A DNA stretch of 64,000 bases from Pseudomonadota bacterium (GCA_023431345.1 JAEYWK010000010.1:1-64000), one strand, 5' to 3'. Counted from the stretch's first letter, positions 39,979 through 49,167 are shown. The notes: generated by a model not told the origin, from the sequence alone. Numbers and translations: made by a program.

Positions 39979-41181
39979 TTGTCGAACCTGCGTTCTGGAG
40001 TGGCCCTCGTCATCAGCCTCGCGCTCGGTGCGTGCTCTTCGTCGAGCCTGCCAGACGATGGCGCCGGCAGCGGTGGCAACGCCGGCAGCGCCGGCGGCGG
40101 TTCTTTGACGCCAACGCCCCGCGCCAAGTACCTGGGCGAGGGCACGCTCGAAACGGTAGGTCTGTTCGAGGTTTTCATCCCGCAGACGCGGGTGAAGCTC
40201 AGCGCAACCGCGCTCGCGTTCAATCGCGCCGTGCCGGGTGAGCTCTGGGTAGCGCTCCGCCAATTCCCGAGCGGCAAGCCGTGCACCGAGGCCGATGACA
40301 GCGGCTGCGCTGCGCTGCCAGGCGTGATGGCGGTCGTGACTGAGGCGACCTCCTCGGCGCCGCAGGCCGAGCTCAAAGAAGACGGCAACTCATGGCACTT
40401 CATGCGCCGCCCCACGGCCATGGCCTGGGGCGATGGTCCGCTCTTCGCGAGCTGCGGCGAAGCCTACACCGACAATTTCGAAGATATTCCCGTGCCCTAC
40501 GCGGGGCCGGTGCTGTGGTCGTCGGATCCGACCATCTTCGGCGTCGAGCCCACCGCGGGTCAGAACGGCACGCACCTCGATATGCTCCACGAGACGCCCT
40601 ACTGCATGGGCATCGCGTGGGAGCGAGACAACGCCTACTGGGCCGTCAACGGCGACGCGGGCTCGCTCGATCGTTACGACTTTCACGCGCCGCACCAAAT
40701 CGGCGGCGAAGATCACGCCGACGGCGAGGTTTACCGCTACGCGAAGGGCGAATTCTTGCGCGTGCCCGAGGTGCCGAGTCACGCGGCGTGGGACACGGCG
40801 CGGCAGCTCGTCTACCTCGCCGACACCGGTCACGGCCGCATCATCAGCGTCGATCCGAGCACCGCCACGCGGGTCGGTGACATCGCGACCTACGAAGAGC
40901 TGCACGGCAGCGGCGAGATGGGCGGCGCGACGGTGACCGAGCTCGTCCCGGCGGGCGCGCTGGAGCAGCCGAGCGGGCTCTATTTCGCGAACGACAGGCT
41001 GTTCGTCACCGACAACGCCACCAGCCGCATTCACGTCTTCGACACGAGCGGGAACGAGCTCGAGAGCCTCGACACGGGTCTCCCCGCCGGGTCGCTCGCG
41101 GGCATCACGCTCGGGCCAGACGAAAAGATTTACTTCACGGACATGTTGACGGGCCGAGTGCACGCGGTCGAGCCGCTGTGA
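39979..41181 (+). CDS. NHL/SMP-30-like beta-propeller lipoprotein
   Basis: 400 aa from TTG 39979. Lipobox SLALGAC (Cys about 19) is followed by a short Gly-rich spacer. The globular part has propeller-type repeats: RRPTAMAWGDGPLFASCGEAY, VYLADTGHGRIISVDPSTA, PSGLYFANDRLFVTDNATSRIHVFDTSG and LAGITLGPDEKIYFTDMLTGRVHAV. It is similar in layout to NHL and SMP-30/gluconolactonase-type propellers but without a recognised active site. mntP begins 13 bp downstream, so the two may share a transcript, though a functional link is not obvious. Confidence 0.83.
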   Translation: MSNLRSGVALVISLALGACSSSSLPDDGAGSGGNAGSAGGGSLTPTPRAKYLGEGTLETVGLFEVFIPQTRVKLSATALAFNRAVPGELWVALRQFPSGKPCTEADDSGCAALPGVMAVVTEATSSAPQAELKEDGNSWHFMRRPTAMAWGDGPLFASCGEAYTDNFEDIPVPYAGPVLWSSDPTIFGVEPTAGQNGTHLDMLHETPYCMGIAWERDNAYWAVNGDAGSLDRYDFHAPHQIGGEDHADGEVYRYAKGEFLRVPEVPSHAAWDTARQLVYLADTGHGRIISVDPSTATRVGDIATYEELHGSGEMGGATVTELVPAGALEQPSGLYFANDRLFVTDNATSRIHVFDTSGNELESLDTGLPAGSLAGITLGPDEKIYFTDMLTGRVHAVEPL

Positions 41182-41194
41182 TCGGGCAAAACCC

Positions 41195-41764
41195 ATGATG
41201 CTAGGCTCAGTACTGCTGCTCGCGTTCGGCCTTTCGATGGATGCCATGGCGGTCGCGGCCGCGCGAGGGCTCGCCGTGCGGCGCATCCAGCTCCGGCACG
41301 TGCTGCTGGTGGCGGCCTTTTTCGGTGGCTTCCAGGCGCTGATGCCGCTCGTCGGCTGGCTCATCGGAAGCCGGGTGGGCTCGGTTATCGCGGCCTGGGA
41401 TCACTGGGTGGTGTTCGTGCTGCTGGGCGGCATCGGCGGCAAAATGTTGTGGGAAGCCTGGCACGGGGAGGAAGAAGCGAAGCCGCTCGATGAGGTCGCC
41501 GCCTTCGGCCTGCGGGTGATGCTGCTGCTGGCGATCGCGACCAGCATCGACGCGCTCGCGGCCGGCTTCACGTTGCCGCTGCTCGGCGCTCCGCTCGGGG
41601 TGTCGGTCGCCGCGATCGGGCTCACGACAGCGATCCTGAGCGCGCTCGGTCTGTTCGCGGGCCAGCGCTTCGGCGCCGCGCTCGGCAAGCGGCTCGACAT
41701 CGTGGGCGGGGTGGTGCTGATCGGAATCGGCGCCAAGACGCTGATTGAGCACACGATTTACTAG
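41195..41764 (+). CDS. mntP: Manganese efflux pump MntP
   Basis: 189 aa, the normal MntP length, with six hydrophobic helices and the two conserved acidic motifs GLSMDAMAVAAARG (helix 1) and TSIDALAAGF (helix 4), whose aspartates bind the metal. Inner-membrane exporter of excess Mn2+. The 13-bp gap to the upstream lipoprotein leaves no room for a yybP-ykoY riboswitch directly before it, so regulation must act further upstream. Confidence 0.95.
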   Translation: MMLGSVLLLAFGLSMDAMAVAAARGLAVRRIQLRHVLLVAAFFGGFQALMPLVGWLIGSRVGSVIAAWDHWVVFVLLGGIGGKMLWEAWHGEEEAKPLDEVAAFGLRVMLLLAIATSIDALAAGFTLPLLGAPLGVSVAAIGLTTAILSALGLFAGQRFGAALGKRLDIVGGVVLIGIGAKTLIEHTIY

Positions 41765-41816
41765 GCGCGCGCCTCGCGGCACTGTCGGCTAAGATGCGTG
41801 CCATCGACCCTCCGTG

Positions 41817-43127
41817 ATGGCTCACGAAACTTTCGGCATGACTCGGCTCGCTGCTCGCTCACGAACGTGGACCGCCGCGAGCTGCGTCGCCGCGCTGGCG
41901 CTGACGGGTTGCGACTCGAGCCGTCCCCGCGCACAGCCTGCCCCCTCGCCCGGCGCCGCCGCGCCGAACGCGAAGGCGAGCGCGAGCGCCGCACCCGCGA
42001 CGGGAGCCTCGCCCGCCCCGAGCGCGGAAGCCGCCACACCAGCGCCACCCAAGCCGCGAGCCCCAGACGAGCTGGCGGAGACGGAGAAGGACGACGAGCC
42101 AGTGGCGAGCAGCCGCTACCTGCTCGACGGTCTGAACGACGTCGGCCCCGCCGCGCCGGCGTCGGCGTTCGCGGCTGGCGTCGTGATGATCACGCGCACC
42201 GACGAGCTCGTGGTGTCGAAGCTGCTCGCGGCGCCGAGCAAGTCCAAGCAGCCGGCCGCGGGCGCGCTGCAAGACGTAGAGCTCGGCCCGCAGAATTTCT
42301 GGCCCGTGGCGCGCGGCCCCGCGACGAGCGCGACGCACGCTTACTGGATCTCGAAGGGTCGCTTGGTGCGCCGCGCGCTCGCGGGCGGTGAGCTGGAGGT
42401 GCTCGCGAAAGACGCGCGTGACGGCACCCGGGTCGCGGTCACGAGCTCCCCCGACGTCGTGGCGTACATCACGGCGCCGGCCGACAAGCAAGATTCGCGA
42501 GCCCAAGTGCGGCTGCCCGACGGCAAGCTCTTGCTGCTCACGCCCGAAGGCGCCGCCGCCAGCAGCGTCTCGCTCACGCGCGTCGGTGACGACGTGATGG
42601 TGAGCTACATCGACGGGCGCAGCGGGATGACTCCCGTGCACGCGCGGCGCTTGCGGCTGAAGAGCGGCACGCTCGATCCGGACGTGGTGGTGTGGGTGTC
42701 GGGCGCCACGCAGGGCCTGACCGAGGTCGTCAGCGTCGGCACCGACGCGGCGGCCTGGTTGGCGTTGCCGGTCGAGCGCGACTCGACCCGCTTCGGCCTC
42801 GCGACTCTGGTGGTGGACAAGGATCCGAAGATGGATCCGCCTCTGCGCTGGCGAACCTACGCAAACGGCTTGGATCGCTCACCCGCCGCCGCCGCGGTGC
42901 TGTGCGGAGCGCCGACCGCAGTCTACGTCAGACCGATCGACGCCCGGCCCGGCGCCCATCAAGAGCTGATGCTCTCCGAGCTCACGCTGGAGGAGAAGGC
43001 CCGCTCCGAGCAGGTGGCCACGGCGCGTGGTTTCGCCGACGTGTCGCTCTACCCGCTCCCCGAAGGCGCCTTGCTCGCCTACGTCGCCGATCGCCGCACG
43101 TGGGCGCGCTTGATCCGCTGCAAATAG
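41817..43127 (+). CDS. Hypothetical lipoprotein
   Basis: 436 aa from ATG 41817; a GTG at 41814 and an ATG at 41838 are alternatives, and all give the same lipobox LALTGC. A Pro/Ala/Ser-rich spacer (about 35-90) precedes a beta-rich globular domain (about 95-436) with repeated hydrophobic strands (AYWISKGRLVRRALAGGELE, VRLPDGKLLLLTPEG, AAWLALPVERDS) suggestive of a propeller but without a recognised family signature. Few Cys. Monocistronic by spacing; the methyltransferase gene follows after 39 bp. Confidence 0.72.
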   Translation: MAHETFGMTRLAARSRTWTAASCVAALALTGCDSSRPRAQPAPSPGAAAPNAKASASAAPATGASPAPSAEAATPAPPKPRAPDELAETEKDDEPVASSRYLLDGLNDVGPAAPASAFAAGVVMITRTDELVVSKLLAAPSKSKQPAAGALQDVELGPQNFWPVARGPATSATHAYWISKGRLVRRALAGGELEVLAKDARDGTRVAVTSSPDVVAYITAPADKQDSRAQVRLPDGKLLLLTPEGAAASSVSLTRVGDDVMVSYIDGRSGMTPVHARRLRLKSGTLDPDVVVWVSGATQGLTEVVSVGTDAAAWLALPVERDSTRFGLATLVVDKDPKMDPPLRWRTYANGLDRSPAAAAVLCGAPTAVYVRPIDARPGAHQELMLSELTLEEKARSEQVATARGFADVSLYPLPEGALLAYVADRRTWARLIRCK

Positions 43128-43166
43128 CTATACGACAGGCCGAGGTGCGGCTAAACGACCGCCCTC

Positions 43167-44024
43167 ATGCCCCGAGCGCAGCCAGCCAAACGCCGCACGC
43201 CGTCGAAGAAGAAGCCCAAGAGCCGCGCGCCGAAATCGCGCTTCACCGCCAAGACCGCCGATAAGCACCTGCTCTATCAGCTGTCGGTGCAGGCGCCCGA
43301 CACCGAGGTCGAGTTCCTCGACGAGTGGTTCAAGAAGATCCGCGGCCGAAAGCCCTCGAGCTTCCGCGAAGACTTCTGCGGTACGGCCATCTTGTGCGCG
43401 GCGTGGGTGAAGAGCGGCAAGGAGCGAACCGCGACCGGGCTCGATATCCACAAGCCCACGCTGGATTGGGGGCGCAAGCACAACCTGGCGCCCCTCGGTG
43501 ACGCGCAGGAGCGCGTGACGCTCTTGCAGCAAGACGTGCGCGCGACCGTCAAGCAGAAGCACGACATCATCTGCGCGTTCAACTTCAGCTATTGGATCTT
43601 CAAGACGCGCGAAGAAATGCGCGCCTACTTTCAGAAGGTGCGCTCGGGCCTCGCCAAGGGCGGCTTGTTCTACCTCGACGCCTACGGCGGCTGGGAATCC
43701 CACGAGCCGATGCAAGAGCACCGCAAGATCAAAGAGGGGTTCACCTATGTGTGGGACCAGAACAAGTTCGACGCCATCACCCACGACGTCACCAACTACA
43801 TTCATTTCGAGTTCAAGGACGGCACCAAGCTCCAGAAGGCGTTCCGCTACGACTGGCGCTTCTGGTCGATGCCGGAGCTGCAAGAGCTCTTGAAGGAGGC
43901 AGGTTTCTCGAAGGTGCACGTATACTGGGACACCAGCGCCGACGAAACCAAGGATGACTACCGGGTCCGCACGCGGGCGCCGAACCAGCCTGGCTGGCTA
44001 GCCTACATGGTCGCGGAGGGCTGA
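43167..44024 (+). CDS. Class I SAM-dependent methyltransferase
   Basis: 285 aa. A Lys/Arg-rich N-terminal tail (about 1-30) is followed by a methyltransferase fold: motif I SFREDFCGTAILCAAW (66-80, the DFCGT loop replacing GxGxG), the acidic GLDIHKPTLDWG (91-102), and CAFNFSYWIFKTREEMRAYF as motif IV/V. The C-terminal half has a conserved-looking FWSMPELQELLKEAGF. This variant occurs in many bacteria with unknown substrate. The basic tail might bind nucleic acid or ribosome; not tested. Confidence 0.82.
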   Translation: MPRAQPAKRRTPSKKKPKSRAPKSRFTAKTADKHLLYQLSVQAPDTEVEFLDEWFKKIRGRKPSSFREDFCGTAILCAAWVKSGKERTATGLDIHKPTLDWGRKHNLAPLGDAQERVTLLQQDVRATVKQKHDIICAFNFSYWIFKTREEMRAYFQKVRSGLAKGGLFYLDAYGGWESHEPMQEHRKIKEGFTYVWDQNKFDAITHDVTNYIHFEFKDGTKLQKAFRYDWRFWSMPELQELLKEAGFSKVHVYWDTSADETKDDYRVRTRAPNQPGWLAYMVAEG

Positions 44025-44089
44025 AATCGCCACCCGACGCTGGGCGTGAACCGATTCGGCCGGCTCGTGCGTCTCACCACAGGAAACCG

Positions 44090-44647
44090 ATGATCGCATT
44101 CAAGGCTCTGAGCCCGCTCGCGCTGCTCGCTGCGGGCCTGATCGTCGCGGGCTGCGCCGCCCAGCGCTCGCCCGAGTCCGAGACCGCTCCCTTCACGGCC
44201 GCGCCGCCGGCAGACGCACCGGGCATGCCGGCGTCCGCCCGAGAAGACTCGGCTGACCTCGACCAGGCCGAGCCAGCAACCTTGGCTGAGGCCGAGGCCT
44301 GGCTGGAGAGCGCCCGAGCTGACCTCGACCGCCTGGCGCTGAACGATGCCTCGCCGAAGGCGTCGGGCGGAGCCGCCGCGCCCACGGAGGCGGCCGCCCC
44401 GCGCCCCGCGCCGCCGCGCGCCGAGAAGCGCGCTGCGGACCAAGCGGCCGAAGCCCCCGCTCAGCGTGCTCCCGAGAAAGACGCCGCCGACCGCTGCGAG
44501 ACGGCGTGCAAAGCGTTCTCGTCGCTGTCGCGCGCGAGCGACGCGGTGTGCCGATTGGATAGCCAGGGCGGGGCGCGCTGCGAGCGGGCGCGCCAAATCC
44601 AAAGCGACGCTTCGCGCCGCGTCGCCAGCTGCGGCTGCTCGAAGTAA
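44090..44647 (+). CDS. Hypothetical lipoprotein with C-terminal Cys motif
   Basis: 185 aa. Signal peptide with lipobox LIVAGC (Cys about 22), a long Ala/Pro/Glu/Arg-rich region with predicted coil (PATLAEAEAWLESARADLDRL), and a C-terminal four- or five-Cys segment (RCETACKAFSSLSRASDAVC, then GARCERARQIQ and SCGCSK). The C-terminal part is typical of small myxobacterial lipoproteins of unknown role. gluQ follows after 9 bp, so they are co-transcribed. Confidence 0.75.
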   Translation: MIAFKALSPLALLAAGLIVAGCAAQRSPESETAPFTAAPPADAPGMPASAREDSADLDQAEPATLAEAEAWLESARADLDRLALNDASPKASGGAAAPTEAAAPRPAPPRAEKRAADQAAEAPAQRAPEKDAADRCETACKAFSSLSRASDAVCRLDSQGGARCERARQIQSDASRRVASCGCSK

Positions 44648-44656
44648 CCTCGCCGC

Positions 44657-45598
44657 GTGTACGTCGGTCGTTTGGCCCCCAGCCCTACCGGGCTCTTGCA
44701 CCTCGGGCACGCGCGCAGCTTCTTGATCGCCTGGTGGCGAGCGCGACAGCGCGGGGGCAAGCTGCTGATGCGGCTCGAAGATCTCGACGGGCCGCGCGCG
44801 AAGCCGGAGCTCGGCGACGCCGCGCTGGAAGACTTGAAATGGCTGGGGCTCGATTGGGATGGGCCGAGCTACGTGCAGTCGACGGGGCTCGAGGAGCTCG
44901 CGGCGAGCGCGCGGCGACTGGAGCACGAGGGCAAGGCGTACGCCTGTGTGTGCTCGCGCGGTGACGTGCGCTCGGCGCAGAGCGCGCCGCAGCTCGGCGA
45001 CAGTGAGCCACGCTATCCGGGCACCTGCCGCGGCAGATTTCGCTCGCTCGCAGACGCCGCGCGCGAGACCGGCAAAGCGGCAGGGCTGCGGCTGGCGGTC
45101 GAAGACGGGCCCATCAGCGTCCGTGACGAGCTCTGCGGCGAGCGGAGCTTCGACGTGCAAGCCGAGGTGGGGGATTTTTTGATCGCGAAGCGTGACGGCG
45201 CCCCCGCCTACCAGCTCGCGGTCGTGCTCGACGACGCGCGCCAAGGCGTGACGGAGGTGGTGCGCGGCGACGATTTGCTGCCCAGCGCGGCGCGACAGAA
45301 GCTGCTGCAGCGCGCGCTCGGGTTACCGGAGCTGGGTTACGTGCACGTGCCGCTCGTGCACGACGAGCATGGCCGGCGGCTCGCCAAGCGTCACGACGAT
45401 CTGAGCTTGCGCGAGCTGCGCGAGGGCGGCACGGATCCGCGCGCCATCGTGGCTTGGGCCGCGAGATCGTGCGGCATCGTCTGCCCCGCTCGCGTCACCG
45501 CCCGGGTCGCCCTCATCAACTTCTCTCTCGCCAAGCTGCCCCGGGGGCCCGTCATCCTCGACTCCGAGACGGTCTCTGCGCTCCGGGCCGCCCGGTAG
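44657..45598 (+). CDS. gluQ: Glutamyl-Q tRNA(Asp) synthetase
   Basis: 313 aa, too short for GltX and lacking its anticodon domain, which fits GluQ. The class I HIGH signature is HLGH (15-18) and the KMSKS equivalent is RLAKRH. A zinc site matching the GluQ pattern is visible: Cys97 and Cys99 (ACVC), Tyr120 and Cys124 (YPGTC). The enzyme charges queuosine of tRNA-Asp with glutamate. The ATG/GTG choice follows the family start (YVGRLAPSPTGLLHLGH). It ends near a perfect 8-bp hairpin shared with the convergent gene. Confidence 0.94.
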   Translation: MYVGRLAPSPTGLLHLGHARSFLIAWWRARQRGGKLLMRLEDLDGPRAKPELGDAALEDLKWLGLDWDGPSYVQSTGLEELAASARRLEHEGKAYACVCSRGDVRSAQSAPQLGDSEPRYPGTCRGRFRSLADAARETGKAAGLRLAVEDGPISVRDELCGERSFDVQAEVGDFLIAKRDGAPAYQLAVVLDDARQGVTEVVRGDDLLPSAARQKLLQRALGLPELGYVHVPLVHDEHGRRLAKRHDDLSLRELREGGTDPRAIVAWAARSCGIVCPARVTARVALINFSLAKLPRGPVILDSETVSALRAAR

Positions 45599-45619
45599 AT
45601 CGCGTCGCCCGCCGGGCAC

Positions 45620-45641
45620 CGCTCGCGAACTAGCGCGAGCG
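45620..45641. terminator. Bidirectional hairpin between gluQ and the convergent gene
   Basis: CGCTCGCG (45620-45627) pairs perfectly with CGCGAGCG (45634-45641) over a 6-nt loop, in the 56-bp gap between two convergent genes. No T-run follows, so efficiency is uncertain. Confidence 0.55.
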
Positions 45642-45654
45642 CCGCTCGCTCTCC

Positions 45655-46263
45655 TCAGACCGTCAGCTTCCGCTGCGGGTCGAGGGATACGAGCATGGCC
45701 TCGGTCGCCCCGACCGGAGCGCTCTCGCCTTCGCTCAGGACCAAGACTCGCAGCTCGTGCGTCGTCGGGTCGCCGCTGAGCACCGCGACCCGCAGCGCTT
45801 GGTGGTCCGCGACGCTGCGGGTCGTGACGGGCGGTGTCAGCGGGCTCGGCACGACCATCACCGAAGATTGCGTCGGCGGCGCCGGGGGGATTTCGGCGAT
45901 CTGTACGCCGCTCTGCAGTGACGCGCGCGTGAGGGACGTGGCGGGTGAGTCGACGATCGTTTGCTCGGTGAAGTCGTCGTAGGGGGTGAGCGCAGCGGCT
46001 TCGTTCAGCGAGCCGGGCGGCTCCGACGCGACGTTGACCTCGGCTCGCAGATCGGCGGCCGCGCGCGCCAGCCCGAGCGCGCGCAGGTCGTTACCGGCCG
46101 ACTCGGCGTTCTCGGCAGCGCGCTGGATCCAGCGCACGGCCTCGAGGTTCTGGCCTTTGAGCCAAAGCGCCCGCGCGGTCTCCAGCGCGAGCTCGACTTC
46201 GGCGACGTCGCCCGCTTCCGCGCGCGGCAAGTTGGGGGATAGGTCGGCCATGGGGCGCGGCAT
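45655..46263 (-). CDS. Hypothetical protein with TPR-like helical N-terminus
   Basis: 202 aa from ATG 46263 (ATG 46251 also possible). Residues 17-75 form helices with TPR-like spacing (VELALETARALWLKGQNLEAV, then RWIQRAAENAESAG and LRALGLARAAADL). The rest is Pro/Ser/Thr-rich linker (about 100-150) and a small beta-rich end (LRVAVLSGDPTTHELRVLVLSEGE). No known family; the Thr/Ser-rich linker could be a kinase target. It follows the POT transporter gene after 36 bp on the same strand. Confidence 0.68.
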   Translation of the reverse strand: MPRPMADLSPNLPRAEAGDVAEVELALETARALWLKGQNLEAVRWIQRAAENAESAGNDLRALGLARAAADLRAEVNVASEPPGSLNEAAALTPYDDFTEQTIVDSPATSLTRASLQSGVQIAEIPPAPPTQSSVMVVPSPLTPPVTTRSVADHQALRVAVLSGDPTTHELRVLVLSEGESAPVGATEAMLVSLDPQRKLTV

Positions 46264-46299
46264 TGTGAACGGCTCGCGCCCCGCTTCCAAGACGGTTTT

Positions 46300-47757
46300 T
46301 CAGCGCACCCCGCCCATCCGGCGCGTCAGAGCGGGGGAGAACAGACACAAGAGCAGCCCGACGGCCAGCGCAATGACGGCGATGCCGCCGAACACGGAGC
46401 CGTAGACCATGACCGTCTTCGCGGCCGCTACCGCGTTCTCGCCCGATCCTGCGTCTTTGACCCCCGTCAGACGCGCGATGAGCGACGCGGTGTATTGGGC
46501 TTCGGCGCTGGCCAGAAACCACGCCCCCATCATCAGGCCCACGATGCGCTGAGGGGCGAGCTTCGTCACCATCGACAGGCCGACCGGTGACAGGCAAAGC
46601 TCGCCCGTGGTGTGCAGAGCGATGCCGAGCAGCAGCCACACCAGCGGCACGACGCCGGTGGCCTGCGAGCCCGATGCGCCCAGCCACATCGCGCCGAAGC
46701 CGAGCCCGAGCTGGATGGTGCCCAAACCGAACTTCATCGGGGTCGAGGGCTCGAGCGGACCCAGCTTGCGCCAGAGCCAGATCAAGAACGGTGAGAACAG
46801 CAGCACGTAGGCCGAGTTCACCGAAGCGAACACGGATGGCTCGATGGTGGTACCGAGCACGGTGCGGTCGACGTTGCGCTCCGTGAACAGCGCCATCGAG
46901 CTGCCGGCCTGCTCGAAGAAAGCCCAGAACACGGTCGAAAAAACGATCAGCACGAGCGCCACGGACATGGGACCTCGCTCTTCGGCCTTCGCGCGACGCA
47001 CGAGGTAGTAGATGAGGCCGAGCAGCGTCGTCGCGCAGACCGCGTGCAGCAGCGTACCGAGCACTTCACCCTGCTGAACGAGGATCCACGCCAGCAGCAC
47101 GGCCACCGGAGTGAGCAGGTAAACGAGCCATTGCCGGCTGAGCCCGAACAAGAACGGCTCGTTCAGCTTCTGCAGATCGGGCGGCTCGGCGGCGCCGGCC
47201 AAGAAGCGCTGCCCCCACATGAAGACGGCCAAGCCGATCAGCATGCCGACGCCGGCGAGACCGAAGCCGAGGTGCCAGCCGTATTTTTGCCCCAAGTGGC
47301 CGCAAATACCGGCGGTCATGCCGCCGAGGTTGATGCCCATGTAGAAGATGGCGAACGCGCGGTCACGCTTGTGATCGTCATCCGAGTAGACGCGCCCGAC
47401 GATGGTCGAGATGTTGGGCTTGAAGAAGCCGTTGCCGCAAATGAGCAGCGCGAGCGCGAGATAAAAGAGCTGATCGAACGCCATCGCGAAATGGCCGAGC
47501 GACATCAACAGGCCGCCCCACAGCACGGCCTTGCGCCCGCCCAGCAGCTTGTCCGCCAGCATGCCGCCGATGACGGGCGTCGTGTAGACGAGCGCGGTGT
47601 AGCTGCCGTAGACGATGTACGCGGCGTCGTCGCTGTAGCGAAAGTGCTGCGTCATGTAGAACACGAGCAGCGCGCGCATGCCGTAGAAGCTGAAGCGCTC
47701 CCAGGTTTCCGCGAAGAAGAGGACCCTGAGCGCCTTGGGCTGATTCGATGTGTCCAC
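46300..47757 (-). CDS. POT/PTR2-family proton-dependent oligopeptide transporter
   Basis: 485 aa from GTG 47757, which gives the family N-terminus; a longer frame reaches 47985 but the added residues are Arg-rich and unlike a membrane protein. There are twelve or more hydrophobic helices. The proton-coupling signature ETWERFSFYG (ExxERF) is near the start; the PTR2 motif FFKPNISTIVG and a later GELCLSPVGLSMVTKLAP are also typical. Inner-membrane symporter for di/tripeptides, fitting a predatory protein-degrading lifestyle. The hypothetical TPR-like gene lies downstream. Confidence 0.93.
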   Translation of the reverse strand: MDTSNQPKALRVLFFAETWERFSFYGMRALLVFYMTQHFRYSDDAAYIVYGSYTALVYTTPVIGGMLADKLLGGRKAVLWGGLLMSLGHFAMAFDQLFYLALALLICGNGFFKPNISTIVGRVYSDDDHKRDRAFAIFYMGINLGGMTAGICGHLGQKYGWHLGFGLAGVGMLIGLAVFMWGQRFLAGAAEPPDLQKLNEPFLFGLSRQWLVYLLTPVAVLLAWILVQQGEVLGTLLHAVCATTLLGLIYYLVRRAKAEERGPMSVALVLIVFSTVFWAFFEQAGSSMALFTERNVDRTVLGTTIEPSVFASVNSAYVLLFSPFLIWLWRKLGPLEPSTPMKFGLGTIQLGLGFGAMWLGASGSQATGVVPLVWLLLGIALHTTGELCLSPVGLSMVTKLAPQRIVGLMMGAWFLASAEAQYTASLIARLTGVKDAGSGENAVAAAKTVMVYGSVFGGIAVIALAVGLLLCLFSPALTRRMGGVR

Positions 47758-47860
47758 GCCAGGCCCATCCCAGCATGGAGGCGCACGGCGTTGCCAGTGA
47801 GAAAGCCGGCGCCGAGCGCGCGCACGACGCGGAAAGGGACGGCGAAGCCCGCGCGCCGCG

Positions 47861-49000
47861 CTACGCGGATGTTTCCGGGTTCGACGCGACCGGCCGCCGC
47901 ACGCCTCCGCGCGCGAGGTGGTCGGTGAGCGACGCGATGCGCGTGATGTCCTCGAGCCCGAGCACACCGAGGGCGGCGCCTTCACCGCGCACCACCACCG
48001 GCGCGCCGCCGTTCTCTTGCAAGACGCGCCGCACCTCGGACAGCGGCATCTCGGGCGGCACCGTCTGCGGCCCGCGACGCGTGATGGCCGCGAGCGGAGC
48101 GTGCAGGCCGACGCGCCCCGCGAGCGAGACCACGTCGTCGCGCGATAGGGTGCCGATGGGCTCGATGCCGTGTGTGATCAAGAAGTTCGCCTGTGACGAG
48201 CGCAGCGTTTGGTCGACGGCCGCGCCGACGCTGTCGCCGGGCTCGAAGGTCACCGCTTGCGGATCGCACACTTCACCGGCGCTGAGCTCGGAGAGCAGCA
48301 CGTTGGTGCGGGCCGTCGCGCGCTCTTGGCCCGCGCCCATGAACACCAAGATGGCGATGAACACGAGCAGCGGCTGGTACTGAAATCCGTAAAACGCGAG
48401 GGCCACGGCGAGCACCTGCGCCAGCGCCGCAGCCACGTTCGTCGCGCGCACCTGACCCAAGAAGAAGCTCAGCGAGGCGCGGAGCACGCGACCGCCGTCC
48501 ATCGGCAGCGCCGGGATCATGTTGAAGAGCGCCAGCATGATGTTGCCCTGCAAGAGCACGAACAGCAGGCTGCGCAGGGACGGCGGAGCCAGCGCGTGCT
48601 TGCGCAGCTCGTCGAGATCGAGCAGCTGAAGCGGAGAGACTCGCAGGGCCAAGAACAACCCGAGCGCGATGAACGCGTTGACGAGCGGCCCCGCCAGAGC
48701 GATCGACAGCTCGTGCAGCGGCTTCTTCGGCTCCGAGAGCAGCCGCGCTACCCCGCCGATCGGTAGCAGGACGATCTCGCGAACGCCGACGCCGAAGCGC
48801 TGCGCCACCAAGCTGTGCCCCAGCTCGTGCAAGACGACGCAGCCGAACAGGCACACGACCGTCAGCGCTCCGAACACGGCGCCTCGCGATCCGTGAAGAT
48901 CACCCAGCTCGCTCGCGCTGAGGAGCACGAGCAGCGCAAACGTGAAATGGACTCGGATGTCGATGCCCGAGACGCTGCCGAGCCGGAGGGACCAACGCAC
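47861..49000 (-). CDS. M50 family site-2 protease-like protein with CBS domains
   Basis: 379 aa from the GTG at about 49000, giving the family start RWSLRLGSVSGIDIRVHF; the frame runs to an ATG at 49063. Zinc motif HELGH (58-62) and the third ligand in NMIPALPMDGGR (Asp168) are intact, inside about four to five transmembrane helices. The C-terminal 130 residues are two CBS domains (VTFEPGDSVGAAVDQTL; PEMPLSEVRRVLQENGGAPVV) that may bind an adenine nucleotide to gate activity. The substrate, probably an anti-sigma or membrane peptide, is unknown. Divergent from the sRNA/hydrolase locus. Confidence 0.92.
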   Translation of the reverse strand: MRWSLRLGSVSGIDIRVHFTFALLVLLSASELGDLHGSRGAVFGALTVVCLFGCVVLHELGHSLVAQRFGVGVREIVLLPIGGVARLLSEPKKPLHELSIALAGPLVNAFIALGLFLALRVSPLQLLDLDELRKHALAPPSLRSLLFVLLQGNIMLALFNMIPALPMDGGRVLRASLSFFLGQVRATNVAAALAQVLAVALAFYGFQYQPLLVFIAILVFMGAGQERATARTNVLLSELSAGEVCDPQAVTFEPGDSVGAAVDQTLRSSQANFLITHGIEPIGTLSRDDVVSLAGRVGLHAPLAAITRRGPQTVPPEMPLSEVRRVLQENGGAPVVVRGEGAALGVLGLEDITRIASLTDHLARGGVRRPVASNPETSA

Positions 49001-49100
49001 CGGCGAAGCATAGGCCCGGAGCCGGTGCTTCGCCCCCCTGGATGATGAGTGACGGGGCGTCATCGCGGAGGTGACGGGAGCGTTTCGAGCTCGCTAGGAA

Positions 49101-49118
49101 CATTTCAACTTTGAAATG
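49101..49118 (+). promoter_or_regulatory. Perfect inverted repeat, candidate enhancer-binding (UAS) site
   Basis: CATTTCAA (49101-49108) and TTGAAATG (49111-49118) form a perfect 8-bp palindrome with a 2-bp centre. Its centre lies about 85 bp upstream of the predicted start of the sigma-54 transcript, the usual distance for bacterial enhancer-binding activators. The cognate activator is not in this window. Confidence 0.6.
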
Positions 49119-49142
49119 ATACCAACCCCCATGCCCACCTAA

Positions 49143-49162
49143 CCTCATGTTTTGCATTGAGG
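49143..49162 (+). promoter_or_regulatory. Imperfect inverted repeat just upstream of the sigma-54 promoter
   Basis: CCTCATG (49143-49149) and CATTGAGG (49155-49162) are inverted copies differing by one base insertion. They lie 7 bp upstream of the -24 GG, in a position where a repressor, IHF or second activator site is often found. Function inferred from position. Confidence 0.4.
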
Positions 49163-49167
49163 ATTCT

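Noticed and set aside
41182..41194. yybP-ykoY manganese riboswitch before mntP
   Set aside because: Only 13 bp separate mntP from the upstream gene, so no riboswitch can be there.
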